The position numbers and the translations under genes are program-made. This document shows positions 25,475 to 34,434 of a stretch of 64,000 nucleotides of DNA, in pieces (position 1 is the first letter of the stretch; each line of letters begins with the position of its first letter). Source of the DNA: Oceanobacillus rekensis (GTDB lineage: Bacteria; Bacillota; Bacilli; Bacillales; Amphibacillaceae); contig NZ_MTBQ01000001.1 of assembly GCF_002153375.1 (NCBI RefSeq), positions 496,001 to 560,000 of the forward strand, read 5' to 3'. The notes beneath the pieces were generated by a model. That model had not been told where the DNA came from, did not search any database, and worked only from the letters and a program-made list of their open reading frames with translations.

Positions 25475-25505
25475 AGAGCTACTCCTATTCTCAAGGAGTA
25501 GCTCT
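25475..25505 (-). terminator. Terminator after sspA
   Basis: AGAGCTACTCCT pairs with AGGAGTAGCTCT around a 7-base loop, downstream of leftward sspA, with a T run on the minus strand (TTTACATTTATG). Confidence 0.8.
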
Positions 25506-25526
25506 AGCCATATTTTATTTAATTAT

Positions 25527-25727
25527 TTACTGGGAACCGCCAAACTGTTGTTCAGCCATTGAAACTAAACGTTTTGTAATTTCTCCACCAACAGAACCGT
25601 TAGCACGAGAAGTTGTATCTGCACCAAGTTGAACACCAAATTCTTGAGCAATTTCAACCTTCATTTGATCTAAAGCTTGTTGTACACCTGGAACTAGCAA
25701 TTGATTTGAATTATTGTTATTTGCCAT
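25527..25727 (-). CDS. sspA: Alpha/beta-type small acid-soluble spore protein
   Basis: 66-aa SASP that coats and protects spore DNA. GPR protease site [11 protein letters not shown] at about 25-35, [19 protein letters not shown] at about 38-56, the two family signatures. RBS AAGGAGGTGAACTAAC before ATG. A forespore-type promoter lies upstream. Direct evidence that the organism sporulates. The sspA/B/C paralogue cannot be told by sequence alone; the name follows position next to thiI. Confidence 0.96.
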   Translation of the reverse strand: MANNNNSNQLLVPGVQQALDQMKVEIAQEFGVQLGADTTSRANGSVGGEITKRLVSMAEQQFGGSQ

Positions 25728-25751
25728 GTTAGTTCACCTCCTTGGTACTTA

Positions 25752-25781
25752 TAGAATGTCACAAGGGTAAGTAAACCATGC
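25752..25781 (-). promoter_or_regulatory. Sigma-G type promoter of sspA
   Basis: On the minus strand GCATG (25781-25777) and CATTCTA (25758-25752) are 18 bp apart, fitting the forespore sigma-G consensus (GYATR and CATnnTA). The -10 lies 25 bp upstream of the ATG. Confidence 0.7.
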
Positions 25782-25876
25782 AAAATTTTAATTGGTATTT
25801 GCTGTTAGTTTGACTATATTTTTCTAAAGTGATTGTTCAGCTTCATAATGACATCATAGGTTTAAAAACCACGTCA

Positions 25877-27079
25877 TTAAAATAAGTCTGTAAAAGAATC
25901 TTCAACTTCTTTCTGGTCATTCACTTTAATTGTTTCGATTCCTTTAATTGCTTCTTCAATCGAAGCACTGAAATCATAGGTGGATTCATAGTAATTCACT
26001 TTACCACGCTTCGGCTTTGTTTTCGGTGATTTTGGAACGAAAATCGTACAACAGTCTTCATAAGGGAGTATCGATGTTTCGTACGTTCCAATTTCCTGTG
26101 AAATATGAATCACTTCCTGTTTATCCATCGTAACTAACGGACGAATAATCGGATAATTGGTAACTTCATTGATTGTATGCATACTGTCCATTGTTTGACT
26201 TGCCACCTGGCCAAGATTTTCACCAGTTGCCAATGAAAGAATCGATTCATTCTCACATACACGTTCACTAATCCGGAACATCATCCGGCGCATAATCGTC
26301 ATCGCATAATCGTCAGGCATTTCTCGGAAAATTTCCTGTTGCAACTTTGTAAACGGTACAATATGAACTTTAATTGACTTACCATATTTTGTCAGTTGTT
26401 TTGTCAGATCAAGTACTTTTTGTTTAGCGCGTTCGCTTGTGAATGGTGGAGAATGGAAATGAATAGCTTCCAGCTGTACTCCCCGCTTCATTGAAAGGTA
26501 GCCTGCAACTGGACTGTCAATTCCACCTGATAAAAGCAATAAGGATTTACCAGATGTACCAACAGGTAAACCACCAAGTCCTGGAACGACATTTGAAGTA
26601 ATATAGGTTGCTTCCAATCTGATTTCCACTTTAATTGCTAAATCCGGATGATGGACATCAACAAGAATATCTTTCGTGTTTTTAAGCAAATGGCCACCAA
26701 GAATTTGATTCATTTCCATCGCGCGGACAGGAAAATCTTTATTAATTCGCTTTACAGTTACTTTAAATTTGTGGACATCTTCAGTATTATTTAATGCATA
26801 TAATGCTGCTTCTTTAATTTTCTCCAAATCATTTTCTACTTTGATTGCCAGGCTCAGACTATGGATACCAAAAACTTTTTGTAGTTTATCCATAATTGGT
26901 TCGGGATCATGTCCGTTTAATAAAACAAACATTCTGCCCTGTGTACGTTTCACCTTAACATTTGGAAATTCTTTCACTTTTTGCTGGATATTCTCCTGTA
27001 ATCGGATAATAAACTGCTTAATATTTTTACCCTTTAAAGCCATTTCTCCATAACGGATTAATATATGATCATATTGCAT
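25877..27079 (-). CDS. thiI: tRNA 4-thiouridine sulfurtransferase ThiI
   Basis: 400 aa; adenylates and thiolates U8 of tRNA. N-terminal ferredoxin-like and THUMP domains (about 1-165; KVTVKRINKDFPVRAMEMNQ), then the PP-loop ATPase: LLLLSGGIDSPVAGYL at about 184-199. C-terminal SILPYEDCCTIFVPKSPKTKP at about 340 with the CC pair seen in Bacillus-type ThiI that lack a rhodanese domain. The sulfur donor is the cysteine desulfurase 6 bp upstream, as shown for NifZ-ThiI of B. subtilis. Confidence 0.95.
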   Translation of the reverse strand: MQYDHILIRYGEMALKGKNIKQFIIRLQENIQQKVKEFPNVKVKRTQGRMFVLLNGHDPEPIMDKLQKVFGIHSLSLAIKVENDLEKIKEAALYALNNTEDVHKFKVTVKRINKDFPVRAMEMNQILGGHLLKNTKDILVDVHHPDLAIKVEIRLEATYITSNVVPGLGGLPVGTSGKSLLLLSGGIDSPVAGYLSMKRGVQLEAIHFHSPPFTSERAKQKVLDLTKQLTKYGKSIKVHIVPFTKLQQEIFREMPDDYAMTIMRRMMFRISERVCENESILSLATGENLGQVASQTMDSMHTINEVTNYPIIRPLVTMDKQEVIHISQEIGTYETSILPYEDCCTIFVPKSPKTKPKRGKVNYYESTYDFSASIEEAIKGIETIKVNDQKEVEDSFTDLF

Positions 27080-27085
27080 AGTTAT

Positions 27086-28225
27086 CTACTCCAGTGCTTC
27101 TTTAAATTGTTTCATTGCTTTTGCCAATGCTTTCGTAAAAATTTCCATTTCTTGCATTGTATTTTGATAAGAAAGGCTGACGCGCAGTGCAGATGTTGAT
27201 CTATCACGAGTAAAACCACAGGCAGAAAGTACTTTGCTTTCATCCTTTAATTTTGATGAACAAGCAGATTTTGTTGAGATAAAAATATCCTGTTCGCCGA
27301 GCATATGAATAATTACTTCTGGTTTTATTCCCGGTACAGACATATTAATGATATGGGGTGCAGCATGTTCTGGTGTATTAACCTCTACCCCATCCATCTT
27401 CTTTAGTTCACCCAACAAATAGCTTTGCATGTCATATAAATGCTGGACATCATTTTTTTCATTTTCTTTTATCATGCGTAACGCCTTCACAAATGCTACC
27501 GAACCAGCAAGATTCTCCGTCCCGGATCTTCGTGTCTGCTCCTGATTCCCGCCATGAAATAGCGGGAATAACTTAATACGCCTGTTTACGTATAACATAC
27601 CCGTTCCTTTTAACCCATGAATTTTATGTCCGGAAAAGGTACATAAATCGATCCCACTATCCTTTAATTTCAGTGGAATCTTACCAAGACTTTGTACAGC
27701 ATCCACATGAAAGAATAATTTGGGATTATTTTTTGCTATTTTCCCGATCTCTTGGACAGGCTGTACGGAACCTGTTTCATTATTTACATGCATAATGCTG
27801 ATTAAGATTGTATCATGTCGAATCGCTTTTTCTAAATCATCTACTGATACTACACCATTTTTGTCTACTGGTAAATAGGTTACGTCAAATCCAAGTGTTT
27901 CGAGACTTTTGCATGTTTCATCTATCGAAGCATGCTCAATGTCAGACGTAATAATATGTTTCCCCCGGCCCTGATGTTCAAACGCAATTCCTTTAATAGC
28001 CGTATTATTCCCTTCCGTTCCACCTGATGTAAAAACAATTTCCTCTGGTTCAATTCCAAGGATTCCAGCCGCCTGTCTTTTAGCTGTTAACAGAAGTTTC
28101 TCTGCCGTTCCACCCAGTTGATGGATAGATGAAGGATTGGCAAAAAAATTACTGGATACTTGCTGAAAGCTTTCAAGGACAGCAGTATCTGGTTTAGTTG
28201 TTGCACTGTTATCTAAATAAATCAT
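27086..28225 (-). CDS. nifZ: Cysteine desulfurase (NifZ/IscS type)
   Basis: 379-aa PLP enzyme moving sulfur from cysteine to ThiI. MIYLDNSATTKPD at 1-13, ITSDIEHASI at about 95, HVDAVQSLGKIPL at about 178, SGHKIHGLKGTGMLYV with the PLP lysine at about 201, and a shortened active-site loop TKSACSSK with the catalytic Cys at about 321. ATG 28225 has AGGAG eight bases before it. A longer frame to 28429 is only the upstream repeat translated through. Operon with thiI. Confidence 0.95.
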   Translation of the reverse strand: MIYLDNSATTKPDTAVLESFQQVSSNFFANPSSIHQLGGTAEKLLLTAKRQAAGILGIEPEEIVFTSGGTEGNNTAIKGIAFEHQGRGKHIITSDIEHASIDETCKSLETLGFDVTYLPVDKNGVVSVDDLEKAIRHDTILISIMHVNNETGSVQPVQEIGKIAKNNPKLFFHVDAVQSLGKIPLKLKDSGIDLCTFSGHKIHGLKGTGMLYVNRRIKLFPLFHGGNQEQTRRSGTENLAGSVAFVKALRMIKENEKNDVQHLYDMQSYLLGELKKMDGVEVNTPEHAAPHIINMSVPGIKPEVIIHMLGEQDIFISTKSACSSKLKDESKVLSACGFTRDRSTSALRVSLSYQNTMQEMEIFTKALAKAMKQFKEALE

Positions 28226-28242
28226 CCTGAAAATCTCCTCAC

Positions 28243-28394
28243 TTGATACGAACAAAAGCGCAAGTGCCCGGTTAGCTACGTATGAACATATCCCTGAGCG
28301 TCGTAGATAAAGGAAACACGATGAACGATAGTGAATCGATGTTGACTTATCGCACAGAGGTGAAGGAAGTCCAATACGCTTAAGCACTTGAGCT
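28243..28394. repeat. Dispersed intergenic repeat of a third family
   Basis: A 150-bp block beginning AAAAGCGCAAGTGCCCGGTT and ending TTAAGCACTTGAGCTGGCCG. The ends share CAAGTGC in inverted orientation, and the middle contains GCGTCGTAGATAAAGGAAAC and ATCGATGTTGACTTATCGCA. GC-richer than the flanks and without an RBS-led gene. I recall closely similar blocks scattered between genes of other Bacillaceae; only one copy is in this window. It lies 18 bp upstream of nifZ. Confidence 0.65.
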
Positions 28395-28481
28395 GGCCGT
28401 GGCAGTTTATGTCCGTAAAATAATTGCAATCAATTTTTATGGTAAGTTTATATCTTTGCTATCTTCTAAACAAAAATGTGA

Positions 28482-28525
28482 GGCTGACCTAAGAAATCGG
28501 ATAATCCAATTTCTTAGTGCCAGCC
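28482..28525 (-). terminator. Terminator after ezrA
   Basis: GGCTGACCTAAGAAAT pairs with ATTTCTTAGTGCCAGCC with two mismatches; a T-rich stretch follows on the minus strand (TCACATTTTTG). Confidence 0.85.
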
Positions 28526-28535
28526 CCTTCGTTTA

Positions 28536-30233
28536 TTACTTATTCATCATGACGGTTTGGTTCTCTTCAATCCGTTTTAAGGAACCAGGCTCTACCTCTT
28601 CTATAGCTTTTGCAGCATTTTCGAGTGACAGTTCATATTCATATGCCCGAAATAAACGCTCTGCTTCTTGTAGTTTTGCTGCAAGAATCGCATTTTGGCG
28701 GCGGTATCGGTTTGCATATTGAATAACCTGCTCTGTTAAATAAGCTTGTTCCAACATCACTTCCACTTGTTCTGCTGTTTGGTCAAGCGAAATCTTGGCC
28801 TCTGATAATGCTTTTTGCACATTTTTCATATCGAGGGGATACTTCTCCAGGGCTTGGATAACTCGATCGTTTTTGGATAAAGCAGTCTCAAAACTCGACC
28901 AAATATAGTTCGGGACACCCGGAATATTACTTTTCTTCATTTTCCTATTTAAATAGGAAAGTTGGTTACGCATTTCTGCAAGCTTTTCTCTGGCTTCCAA
29001 TTCATCTTTACGCAGATTTTGAATGCTTTTTTTAAACTCTTCGTGTTTTGATTTCAGTTCTTCTATTTTTTGGAAGCCCTCTTCAACCTGTATACGTAAT
29101 TCTGTATGAGATTTACCGTCCTTTTCCATTTCCTCAGAAAGCTTATTAAGTTGTTCAACTAACTTGGAAATGGTTGTACCAACAGATAGAAATCCATCTA
29201 ATTCGTTATTCTCTACATAATATGCTTTTTTTATTTCTTCTACTTCGTGTTTTGTCGCATCAAACGTACCGGTGAGTTCACCCAAGGAATGTTCATATTC
29301 AGGTATATGTGTTTCTAAATAGTTTCTTGCATGTGCTTCTGTTTCGAGCAAGTCATACATTTCCTTCATTCTTTCTTCGGCTTCAATTATCATTTCTTCT
29401 GCATTTGTCATGTCAGCTTCTTCCAATTGATGAAGTAATTCTGAAAGCTTTTCCTGATATGTATGTATTTCTTTTTCCAATCCAAGGTGTTCTACACGAT
29501 AACCTTCTTCATCCATTTCTTTCAGACCAGAAAGCAGATTATCAAATTGTGAAGGTAAATCATGTTTGCATTTTTTGTAAACAGTCGGAAACTCAGTTAT
29601 CTCCTCTTCCAATAGTTGGATGTCTGATTTAAGCTCCGTAATCAAGTCGTTTGCTTCCATATAGTCGCCTGCATCCACTAAGTCGTAATAGGACGCTAGT
29701 CTTGTGTCCATTTCATCCAGGCTACTGTCAAAGAACTTCTCCGCCTTACCGTATTGGTAACGACTTTGTGAAATCATTTTGCGTAATGCTTTAATTGTTG
29801 GTGCAAGTTCGCCTGCTTCTTTTCTGCTTGTCTTTTCAGATTCCAGAAGTTCATCAAGCTCGTTTAGTATCGTTTCAATGCTTTTTTCAATACCTTTTAG
29901 TGTTTCTTCGCCTTCGCTCAGGATTAACTTAGCTTTATTAATACGAAAACGATCAGCAGCTTCTTCTGCATCAAATAGATGCTCTTCAATATTCGGGAGT
30001 TCGCTAGTGAGTATATTTTCCCAATGTTCTTTCCAGGCTTCAAACTTCACCTGTGTTTCTCCAGATAGATTTAACGCCTTAATCTTGCTGAGCTGTTTAG
30101 CAACATCACGCCCCATAATATCCATTTTCCAGTTCTCCAGACGATCAACCCCGTCATAGATTCTTTTCCTTAAAATTAAACCAATGATAATTAGTACGAT
30201 TATTATTAAAATTATTCCGATGACGAAACCCAT
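28536..30233 (-). CDS. ezrA: Septation ring formation regulator EzrA
   Basis: 565-aa membrane-anchored division protein that restrains FtsZ ring assembly. One N-terminal helix (MGFVIGIILIIIVLIIIGLIL) then a cytoplasmic spectrin-like run of coiled coils through about residue 520, ending near LSLENAAKAIEEVEPGSLKRIEEN, which matches the EzrA C-terminal QNR-patch region (YANRYRRQNA at about 510). ATG 30233 has GGGAGG before it; a TTG at 30260 is rejected. Position between nifZ and refZ is conserved. Confidence 0.95.
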   Translation of the reverse strand: MGFVIGIILIIIVLIIIGLILRKRIYDGVDRLENWKMDIMGRDVAKQLSKIKALNLSGETQVKFEAWKEHWENILTSELPNIEEHLFDAEEAADRFRINKAKLILSEGEETLKGIEKSIETILNELDELLESEKTSRKEAGELAPTIKALRKMISQSRYQYGKAEKFFDSSLDEMDTRLASYYDLVDAGDYMEANDLITELKSDIQLLEEEITEFPTVYKKCKHDLPSQFDNLLSGLKEMDEEGYRVEHLGLEKEIHTYQEKLSELLHQLEEADMTNAEEMIIEAEERMKEMYDLLETEAHARNYLETHIPEYEHSLGELTGTFDATKHEVEEIKKAYYVENNELDGFLSVGTTISKLVEQLNKLSEEMEKDGKSHTELRIQVEEGFQKIEELKSKHEEFKKSIQNLRKDELEAREKLAEMRNQLSYLNRKMKKSNIPGVPNYIWSSFETALSKNDRVIQALEKYPLDMKNVQKALSEAKISLDQTAEQVEVMLEQAYLTEQVIQYANRYRRQNAILAAKLQEAERLFRAYEYELSLENAAKAIEEVEPGSLKRIEENQTVMMNK

Positions 30234-30408
30234 AAAATGCCTCCCAACCAGTTTTCCCAAAAAGAGGTTTCCTTCTATATTTAATTAATTAGTTAAGTAA
30301 TTGAATGTATTTTACATTTAAATAAACATTAATCTTATAAACACAATACTTATGATACCACGTAACATGCATTTTTGGCTAAAAAAATACAAAAAAATTA
30401 CCATTTTG

Positions 30409-31062
30409 TCACGTTTCTTCATTCATTTGTAAATTCGACATATATTTCTCCGAATAAATTCCTTTTTCTATTATAAAGTGAACCCATTGTTGAATCGTAG
30501 TTACATATTTCCTGACAAAAACCTGATGCGAATAATCACCAATGACCTGTTCTTTCCATTCACTATGTAGAATATATGGTGTAATAAACATTCCTTTTAG
30601 CTGCAGCAATAAATACTGTCGCGTCTCCCCCTTTACCCGCCCATCAATCGCATCGAAGAAAGTCTGTTTTATATAGTAATTTTCCTTTGCTAAGTATGTG
30701 ACAGCCATTTCTCGAACAAATACAGAGTCGAGTGAAAGCTCCCGTTGAATAAAACATGTTAATTGATGATTGCTTTGTTTATAATGTATAATAGTAAAAA
30801 TCAAATCATGTAGTTTTTCCAAAGGAGTAAAGGAATCTGTTTTTGTCATTGCTTCTTCCAGTGTTTTTAAGTAATCCTCGTAGTAGTTGGTTACAGCATA
30901 CTCCAAAAGACCTTGCTTGCCTTTAAAGTAATAGCTGATCAATGACACATTGACAGAGGCTTTTTCAGCAATATCTCTAACGGATGTCCCGTGAAAACCT
31001 TTCTGGAAAAACAATGAAGAAGCAGCATCAATCACTTTTTGTCTAGTTGGGTTCTTTTTCAC
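30409..31062 (-). CDS. refZ: TetR-family regulator RefZ
   Basis: 217 aa: N-terminal TetR helix-turn-helix (RQKVIDAASSLFFQKGFHGTSVRDIAEKASVNVSLISYYFKGKQGLL at about 6-52) and an all-helical C-terminal domain. RefZ (YttP) binds sites near the origin and inhibits FtsZ when sporulation begins, helping to place the polar septum. Location between ezrA and ytsP is the B. subtilis one. I did not identify a RefZ box in this window. Confidence 0.92.
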   Translation of the reverse strand: MKKNPTRQKVIDAASSLFFQKGFHGTSVRDIAEKASVNVSLISYYFKGKQGLLEYAVTNYYEDYLKTLEEAMTKTDSFTPLEKLHDLIFTIIHYKQSNHQLTCFIQRELSLDSVFVREMAVTYLAKENYYIKQTFFDAIDGRVKGETRQYLLLQLKGMFITPYILHSEWKEQVIGDYSHQVFVRKYVTTIQQWVHFIIEKGIYSEKYMSNLQMNEET

Positions 31063-31190
31063 TATTATTCATCTCCTTATAACACAATTACGACAATGAA
31101 CCCATAAAATCCTGCAATTTCTTCTCGACAAAATGCATGGATAATGTTGAATTTTGCTAGATACATATCGTTACTTAGGGAGGGATTTTC

Positions 31191-31673
31191 TTGTTTCAAT
31201 CAACATTATATTCCGGTGTTAAAGAAAAAGATTATGAGCTATTAATTAACCAATTGGACGCATTAACAGATGGAGAGAAAGATGAAATTGCTATTCTTTC
31301 TAATGCCTCAGCATTATTAAATCAGTTCCTTGCAGAGGTAAACTGGGTCGGTTTTTATTTATGGAAAGCGAACGAACTGGTTCTCGGACCCTTCCAAGGC
31401 CTTCCAGCGTGCATTCGCATCACATCAGGAAAAGGTGTCTGTGGTACTGCCGTGGAAGAACGCAAAACACAGCGTATTGCGGATGTTCATCAGTTTCCAG
31501 GACATATTGCCTGTGATGGTGCAAGCAAGTCAGAAATCGTTGTACCAATTATTATACACGACCAAATATATGGTGTACTTGATATTGACAGCCCAATCAA
31601 TGATCGATTTGATGAAACAGACCAAATCTATCTTGAAAAGTTTGTAGCTATATTAGTGAAACATCTCGGGTAA
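31191..31673 (+). CDS. ytsP: GAF-domain free methionine-R-sulfoxide reductase YtsP
   Basis: 160-aa fRMsr. TTG start at 31191 with GGGAGGG seven bases upstream. Family core: ANWVGFYLWK-like VNWVGFYLWKANELVLGPFQGLPACIRI at about 45-72, GKGVCGTAVEERKTQRIADVHQFPGHIACDGASKSEIVVP at about 76-115 with the three redox cysteines (about 69, 80, 105), and YGVLDIDSP at about 124. Divergent from refZ. Confidence 0.94.
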   Translation: MFQSTLYSGVKEKDYELLINQLDALTDGEKDEIAILSNASALLNQFLAEVNWVGFYLWKANELVLGPFQGLPACIRITSGKGVCGTAVEERKTQRIADVHQFPGHIACDGASKSEIVVPIIIHDQIYGVLDIDSPINDRFDETDQIYLEKFVAILVKHLG

Positions 31674-31701
31674 TAGCAAGTATAACAAACTAGCAGCCGT
31701 A

Positions 31702-31725
31702 TAGCCTCTCAGGCTGTCTTTATTT
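31702..31725 (+). terminator. Possible terminator after ytsP
   Basis: Short hairpin AGCCT-CTC-AGGCT followed by GTCTTTATTTTTTTGG, 29 bp after the ytsP stop. Confidence 0.6.
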
Positions 31726-31753
31726 TTTTGGAATAATGAACGTACGTATGGGC

Positions 31754-31782
31754 TTGACATTAGTCTAATAAAATTATATACT
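31754..31782 (+). promoter_or_regulatory. Sigma-A promoter of rpsD
   Basis: TTGACA (31754-31759) and TATACT (31777-31782) are 17 bp apart. Expected start of transcription is near 31789, giving a leader of about 195 nt before rpsD. Confidence 0.88.
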
Positions 31783-31788
31783 ACTCTT

Positions 31789-31985
31789 TGTGTAAAATAA
31801 TTAGGTAGCCTAAGTGAACCGACGCTGGCACCCATTTTGTTCCTTTAGAGTGGCTAGAAGGCCACCAAGGTGTATCGTGTAACTCTCTGCTGCTGGAGCG
31901 ATGGTACAGGAAAACAAAATGGACTGGTGCAGGAACTCACGCGTTTTATTTTATGCAAATAAAACACTTAAAGGAGAATGACATT
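31789..31985 (+). promoter_or_regulatory. Ribosomal protein S4 autoregulatory leader
   Basis: A 195-nt structured leader precedes rpsD. CATTTTGTTCC (31833-31843) pairs with GGAAAACAAAATG (31909-31921), enclosing GTGGCTAGAAGGCCAC (a hairpin) and further pairing. In Bacillus the rpsD mRNA leader folds into a pseudoknot bound by S4 to repress its own translation; length, position and a long basal stem fit. The last 20 bases hold the RBS AAAGGAG. Confidence 0.72.
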
Positions 31986-32588
31986 ATGTCTCGTTATACT
32001 GGATCAATATGGAAGAAATCACGTCGTCTTGGAATTTCATTAACTGGAACTGGTAAGGAATTAGATAAACGCCCTTACGCTCCTGGTCAACATGGACCGA
32101 ACTCACGCAGAAAAATCTCTGAATACGGCTTGCAAATGCAAGAGAAGCAAAAACTACGCTTCATGTATGGATTGAACGAACGTCAATACAAAAACTTGTT
32201 CGTTAAAGCTGGTAAAATGAAAGGTATTCATGGTGAGAACTTCATGATCTTACTTGAATCCCGCCTTGATAACCTCGTTTACCGCCTTGGCCTTGCACGT
32301 ACTCGCAGACAAGCACGTCAATTAGTAAACCACGGTCACATTCTTGTTGATGGCAAACGCGTTGATATTCCATCATACGCAGTAGCACCTGGTCAAGTAA
32401 TTGGCTTGCGTGAAAAATCTCAAAAGCTTGATATTATTAAAGAATCAATCGAAGCAAACAGCTTTGTACCTGAATATACAACTTTTGATGCTGAGAAATT
32501 TGAAGGAACTTACACTCGTTACCCTGAGCGTTCTGAACTTCCAGCAGAAATTAACGAAGCACTTATCGTTGAGTTCTACTCACGTTAA
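31986..32588 (+). CDS. rpsD: 30S ribosomal protein S4
   Basis: 200-aa primary rRNA-binding protein of the 30S body, also a translational repressor. [37 protein letters not shown] at 1-37, then the S4 domain [43 protein letters not shown] at about 88-130. It lacks the zinc-finger cysteines (C- form). ATG 31986 with AAAGGAGAATGACATT before it. Monocistronic as in B. subtilis. Codon usage is strongly biased, as for highly expressed genes. Confidence 0.98.
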   Translation: MSRYTGSIWKKSRRLGISLTGTGKELDKRPYAPGQHGPNSRRKISEYGLQMQEKQKLRFMYGLNERQYKNLFVKAGKMKGIHGENFMILLESRLDNLVYRLGLARTRRQARQLVNHGHILVDGKRVDIPSYAVAPGQVIGLREKSQKLDIIKESIEANSFVPEYTTFDAEKFEGTYTRYPERSELPAEINEALIVEFYSR

Positions 32589-32617
32589 TAGAACTGCTTT
32601 GTGAAAAGTAGTATTTC

Positions 32618-32659
32618 AAACCCTAGAAACCTTGTGTTATATCAAGTGTTCTAGGGTTT
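32618..32659 (+). terminator. Terminator after rpsD
   Basis: AAACCCTAGAA pairs with TTCTAGGGTTT, with extra pairing inside, followed by TTTTATG. Confidence 0.9.
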
Positions 32660-32814
32660 TTTATGTATAAAGGTTTCCGAATCCCCCACTTGATTAGGGG
32701 AACAATTGGGAGATTTTTAAAAAAGTAAAACGTGGGTCAGTACACATTATATTTTTACAGTAGTAGTTGAAATTTACATAATCTTCTATACGCACCATCC
32801 CAGCTTACAAGAGG

Positions 32815-33057
32815 CTTTTTTTATGCCGTTTATTATTCCATTAGTAACAGTGTAATATCCTAAAATGACTACTATTCCAAGTGTTTGAAGTTCTTCCCCA
32901 GGTCTTTGCACCCCTCACTTCGAGGTATCAGTGTATGTATGCCTCTCAGGCACTTTACGTGAAATGCAAAAACGGATCTACCATTTCTATCGTCCCCTCT
33001 GATTACTTTTACATTAAATAACCCATGATTATACGATAAACAAACTGCCATTGTCAA
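32815..33057 (-). ncRNA. Candidate orphan transcript: strong promoter, structured RNA, no real ORF
   Basis: Within a 700-bp gap, the minus strand has TTGACA (33057-33052) and TATAAT (33033-33028) 18 bp apart. The expected RNA from about 33021 holds AGAGGGG and a 9-codon peptide (MVDPFLHFT), then hairpins GTGCCT-GAG-AGGCAT and ACCTC-GAAG-TGAGGGGT and the string GCAAAGACCTGGGG. It does not match a riboswitch class I know, and no gene follows in the same direction, as rpsD points toward it. A small regulatory RNA is possible. The 61-codon frame here is not convincing as protein. Ends are guesses. The rest of 32660-33289 shows nothing else. Confidence 0.4.
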
Positions 33058-33289
33058 TCATAAAAATGCAATATTTTAGATTATGTGATAATATATAATT
33101 AGAATAGTTTTAAGATAGCATTTGAAAATCGCACGCAACCTCTTCCAGATAGAATTTGAGTACGATTTTTTAATTTGAAAACTTATTTTCATTCCATTCG
33201 ATCAAATGACTCTATTGAAAGCAGGCTAATTAGAAAGTAATAGGTATCAAAATAAATACCTAAATATTTTATATAAGGAGAGTGGGTTA

Positions 33290-34129
33290 GTGAATTTAAT
33301 TAATGAAGAAATAACTCATAAAGTATTTGGTGAAGGAAATATCGTGGATCAAGACGAATCTATTATTACCATTAATTTTAAAGAAGATACTAAAAAATTC
33401 GTTTACCCTGATGCTTTTGGAAATTTTATCACATTAAATGACCAGAATACTGCAAAATCTTTGAAGAAAGTCCTTTTGAAAAGGGAATTGGAAGAAGAAG
33501 CACTTGAAAGGAAACATGAAGAAGAAAAAGATCGACAGGCGCTTGAACAACAGCGTAGGGAAAAACTGAAGAACTTTAAAATTCACGAAAGCTCACAAAT
33601 TGTTTTCTGGCTGGACGAAGAAGAACAACAAAATGTATTTACCGACTGGCAAGTATTTACTGGCAGGGTTCAAAACGGAAAAAATAAAGGTCAGCCAAAC
33701 AGAGCAACTCGTTTGCGTCCGAACAGCGCCGGTCTTCTGACTGCAAGAGAGTCGGATCAAACAGAAACAGAAAGACGGATTCTCGGCCTCTATATGGTAA
33801 ATGAAACGTTTTCCGGCAATCTGAGCGATGATGGAATGGTTCCGTCCCATACAGAATATAGAATCGAGCTCACCGATCAAGAAGCAGAGAAAATGCTCTT
33901 CTGGAATTATTATATCAATAAGAACTATCCACATCGAACTACATGGAATACTGGTGAATATCGTTATTTTGATAATGTTTGGACTGCTCAAATCTTAAAA
34001 GATATCATTGCATTAAAAACGGATGAAGAGCAAATCAAAGAAGCTAAATATTTTCTGAAATACTTCTGTCAAATGAATGCCCTTGACATGGATAACATCC
34101 CAGAGGCGAACGGAGCTTTAAAGCAATAA
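33290..34129 (+). CDS. Unrecognised protein with tudor-like N-terminus
   Basis: 279 aa, GTG start at 33290 behind AAGGAGAG. Residues 1-55 carry HKVFGEGNIVDQDESIITINF and KKFVYPDAFGNFITLND, the short beta-barrel pattern often found fused in Firmicutes proteins with nucleic-acid roles. Residues 60-95 are a charged helix (KRELEEEALERKHEEEKDRQ). The C-terminal 180 residues have conserved-looking aromatic motifs (FWLDEEEQQNVFTDWQVFTG, NSAGLLTARESDQTETERRI, LFWNYYINKNYP, YRYFDNVWTAQIL) that I cannot assign. Its own transcription unit, closed by a hairpin. Function unknown. Confidence 0.82.
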   Translation: MNLINEEITHKVFGEGNIVDQDESIITINFKEDTKKFVYPDAFGNFITLNDQNTAKSLKKVLLKRELEEEALERKHEEEKDRQALEQQRREKLKNFKIHESSQIVFWLDEEEQQNVFTDWQVFTGRVQNGKNKGQPNRATRLRPNSAGLLTARESDQTETERRILGLYMVNETFSGNLSDDGMVPSHTEYRIELTDQEAEKMLFWNYYINKNYPHRTTWNTGEYRYFDNVWTAQILKDIIALKTDEEQIKEAKYFLKYFCQMNALDMDNIPEANGALKQ

Positions 34130-34182
34130 TAATCAGATGAGATATAGGAACGGTTCACATGATCTGAAAAATATGTCAAACA

Positions 34183-34221
34183 ACTTCCTTCCCTAAGCTT
34201 TCCCTCTGCTTAGGAGGAAGT
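34183..34221 (+). terminator. Terminator after the tudor-like gene
   Basis: ACTTCCTTCCCTAAGC pairs with GCTTAGGAGGAAGT (bulged), then GATTAAACTTTTG. Stem is strong, T tract weak. Confidence 0.7.
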
Positions 34222-34434
34222 GATTAAACTTTTGTGTGTTTGGGCATCTCTATTTCACAATCTGGTGCGTTTTTGGGAGACCGTTTTTATTGAAAATTAA
34301 TCAAATTCGTATAAAAATTATAACATTTTGATTCCAATAACTATGTTTTATAATCTTTGATCATCCAGAAGGTATGAAGTGGTAAACAGTCTGTCATTCA
34401 TTCGTACACTTTTTATCATGAGGTGGTAAAAACT

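Noticed and set aside
28226..28429. 68-codon N-terminal extension of the cysteine desulfurase
   Set aside because: It translates the dispersed repeat; the true ATG at 28225 has an RBS and matches the family N-terminus.
31653..31835. 60-codon minus-strand frame between ytsP and rpsD
   Set aside because: Overlaps the ytsP end, its terminator and the rpsD promoter; no RBS.
32872..33057. 61-codon minus-strand frame downstream of rpsD
   Set aside because: Its ATG lies within the -35 region of the orphan promoter, so the expected transcript would not contain the start.
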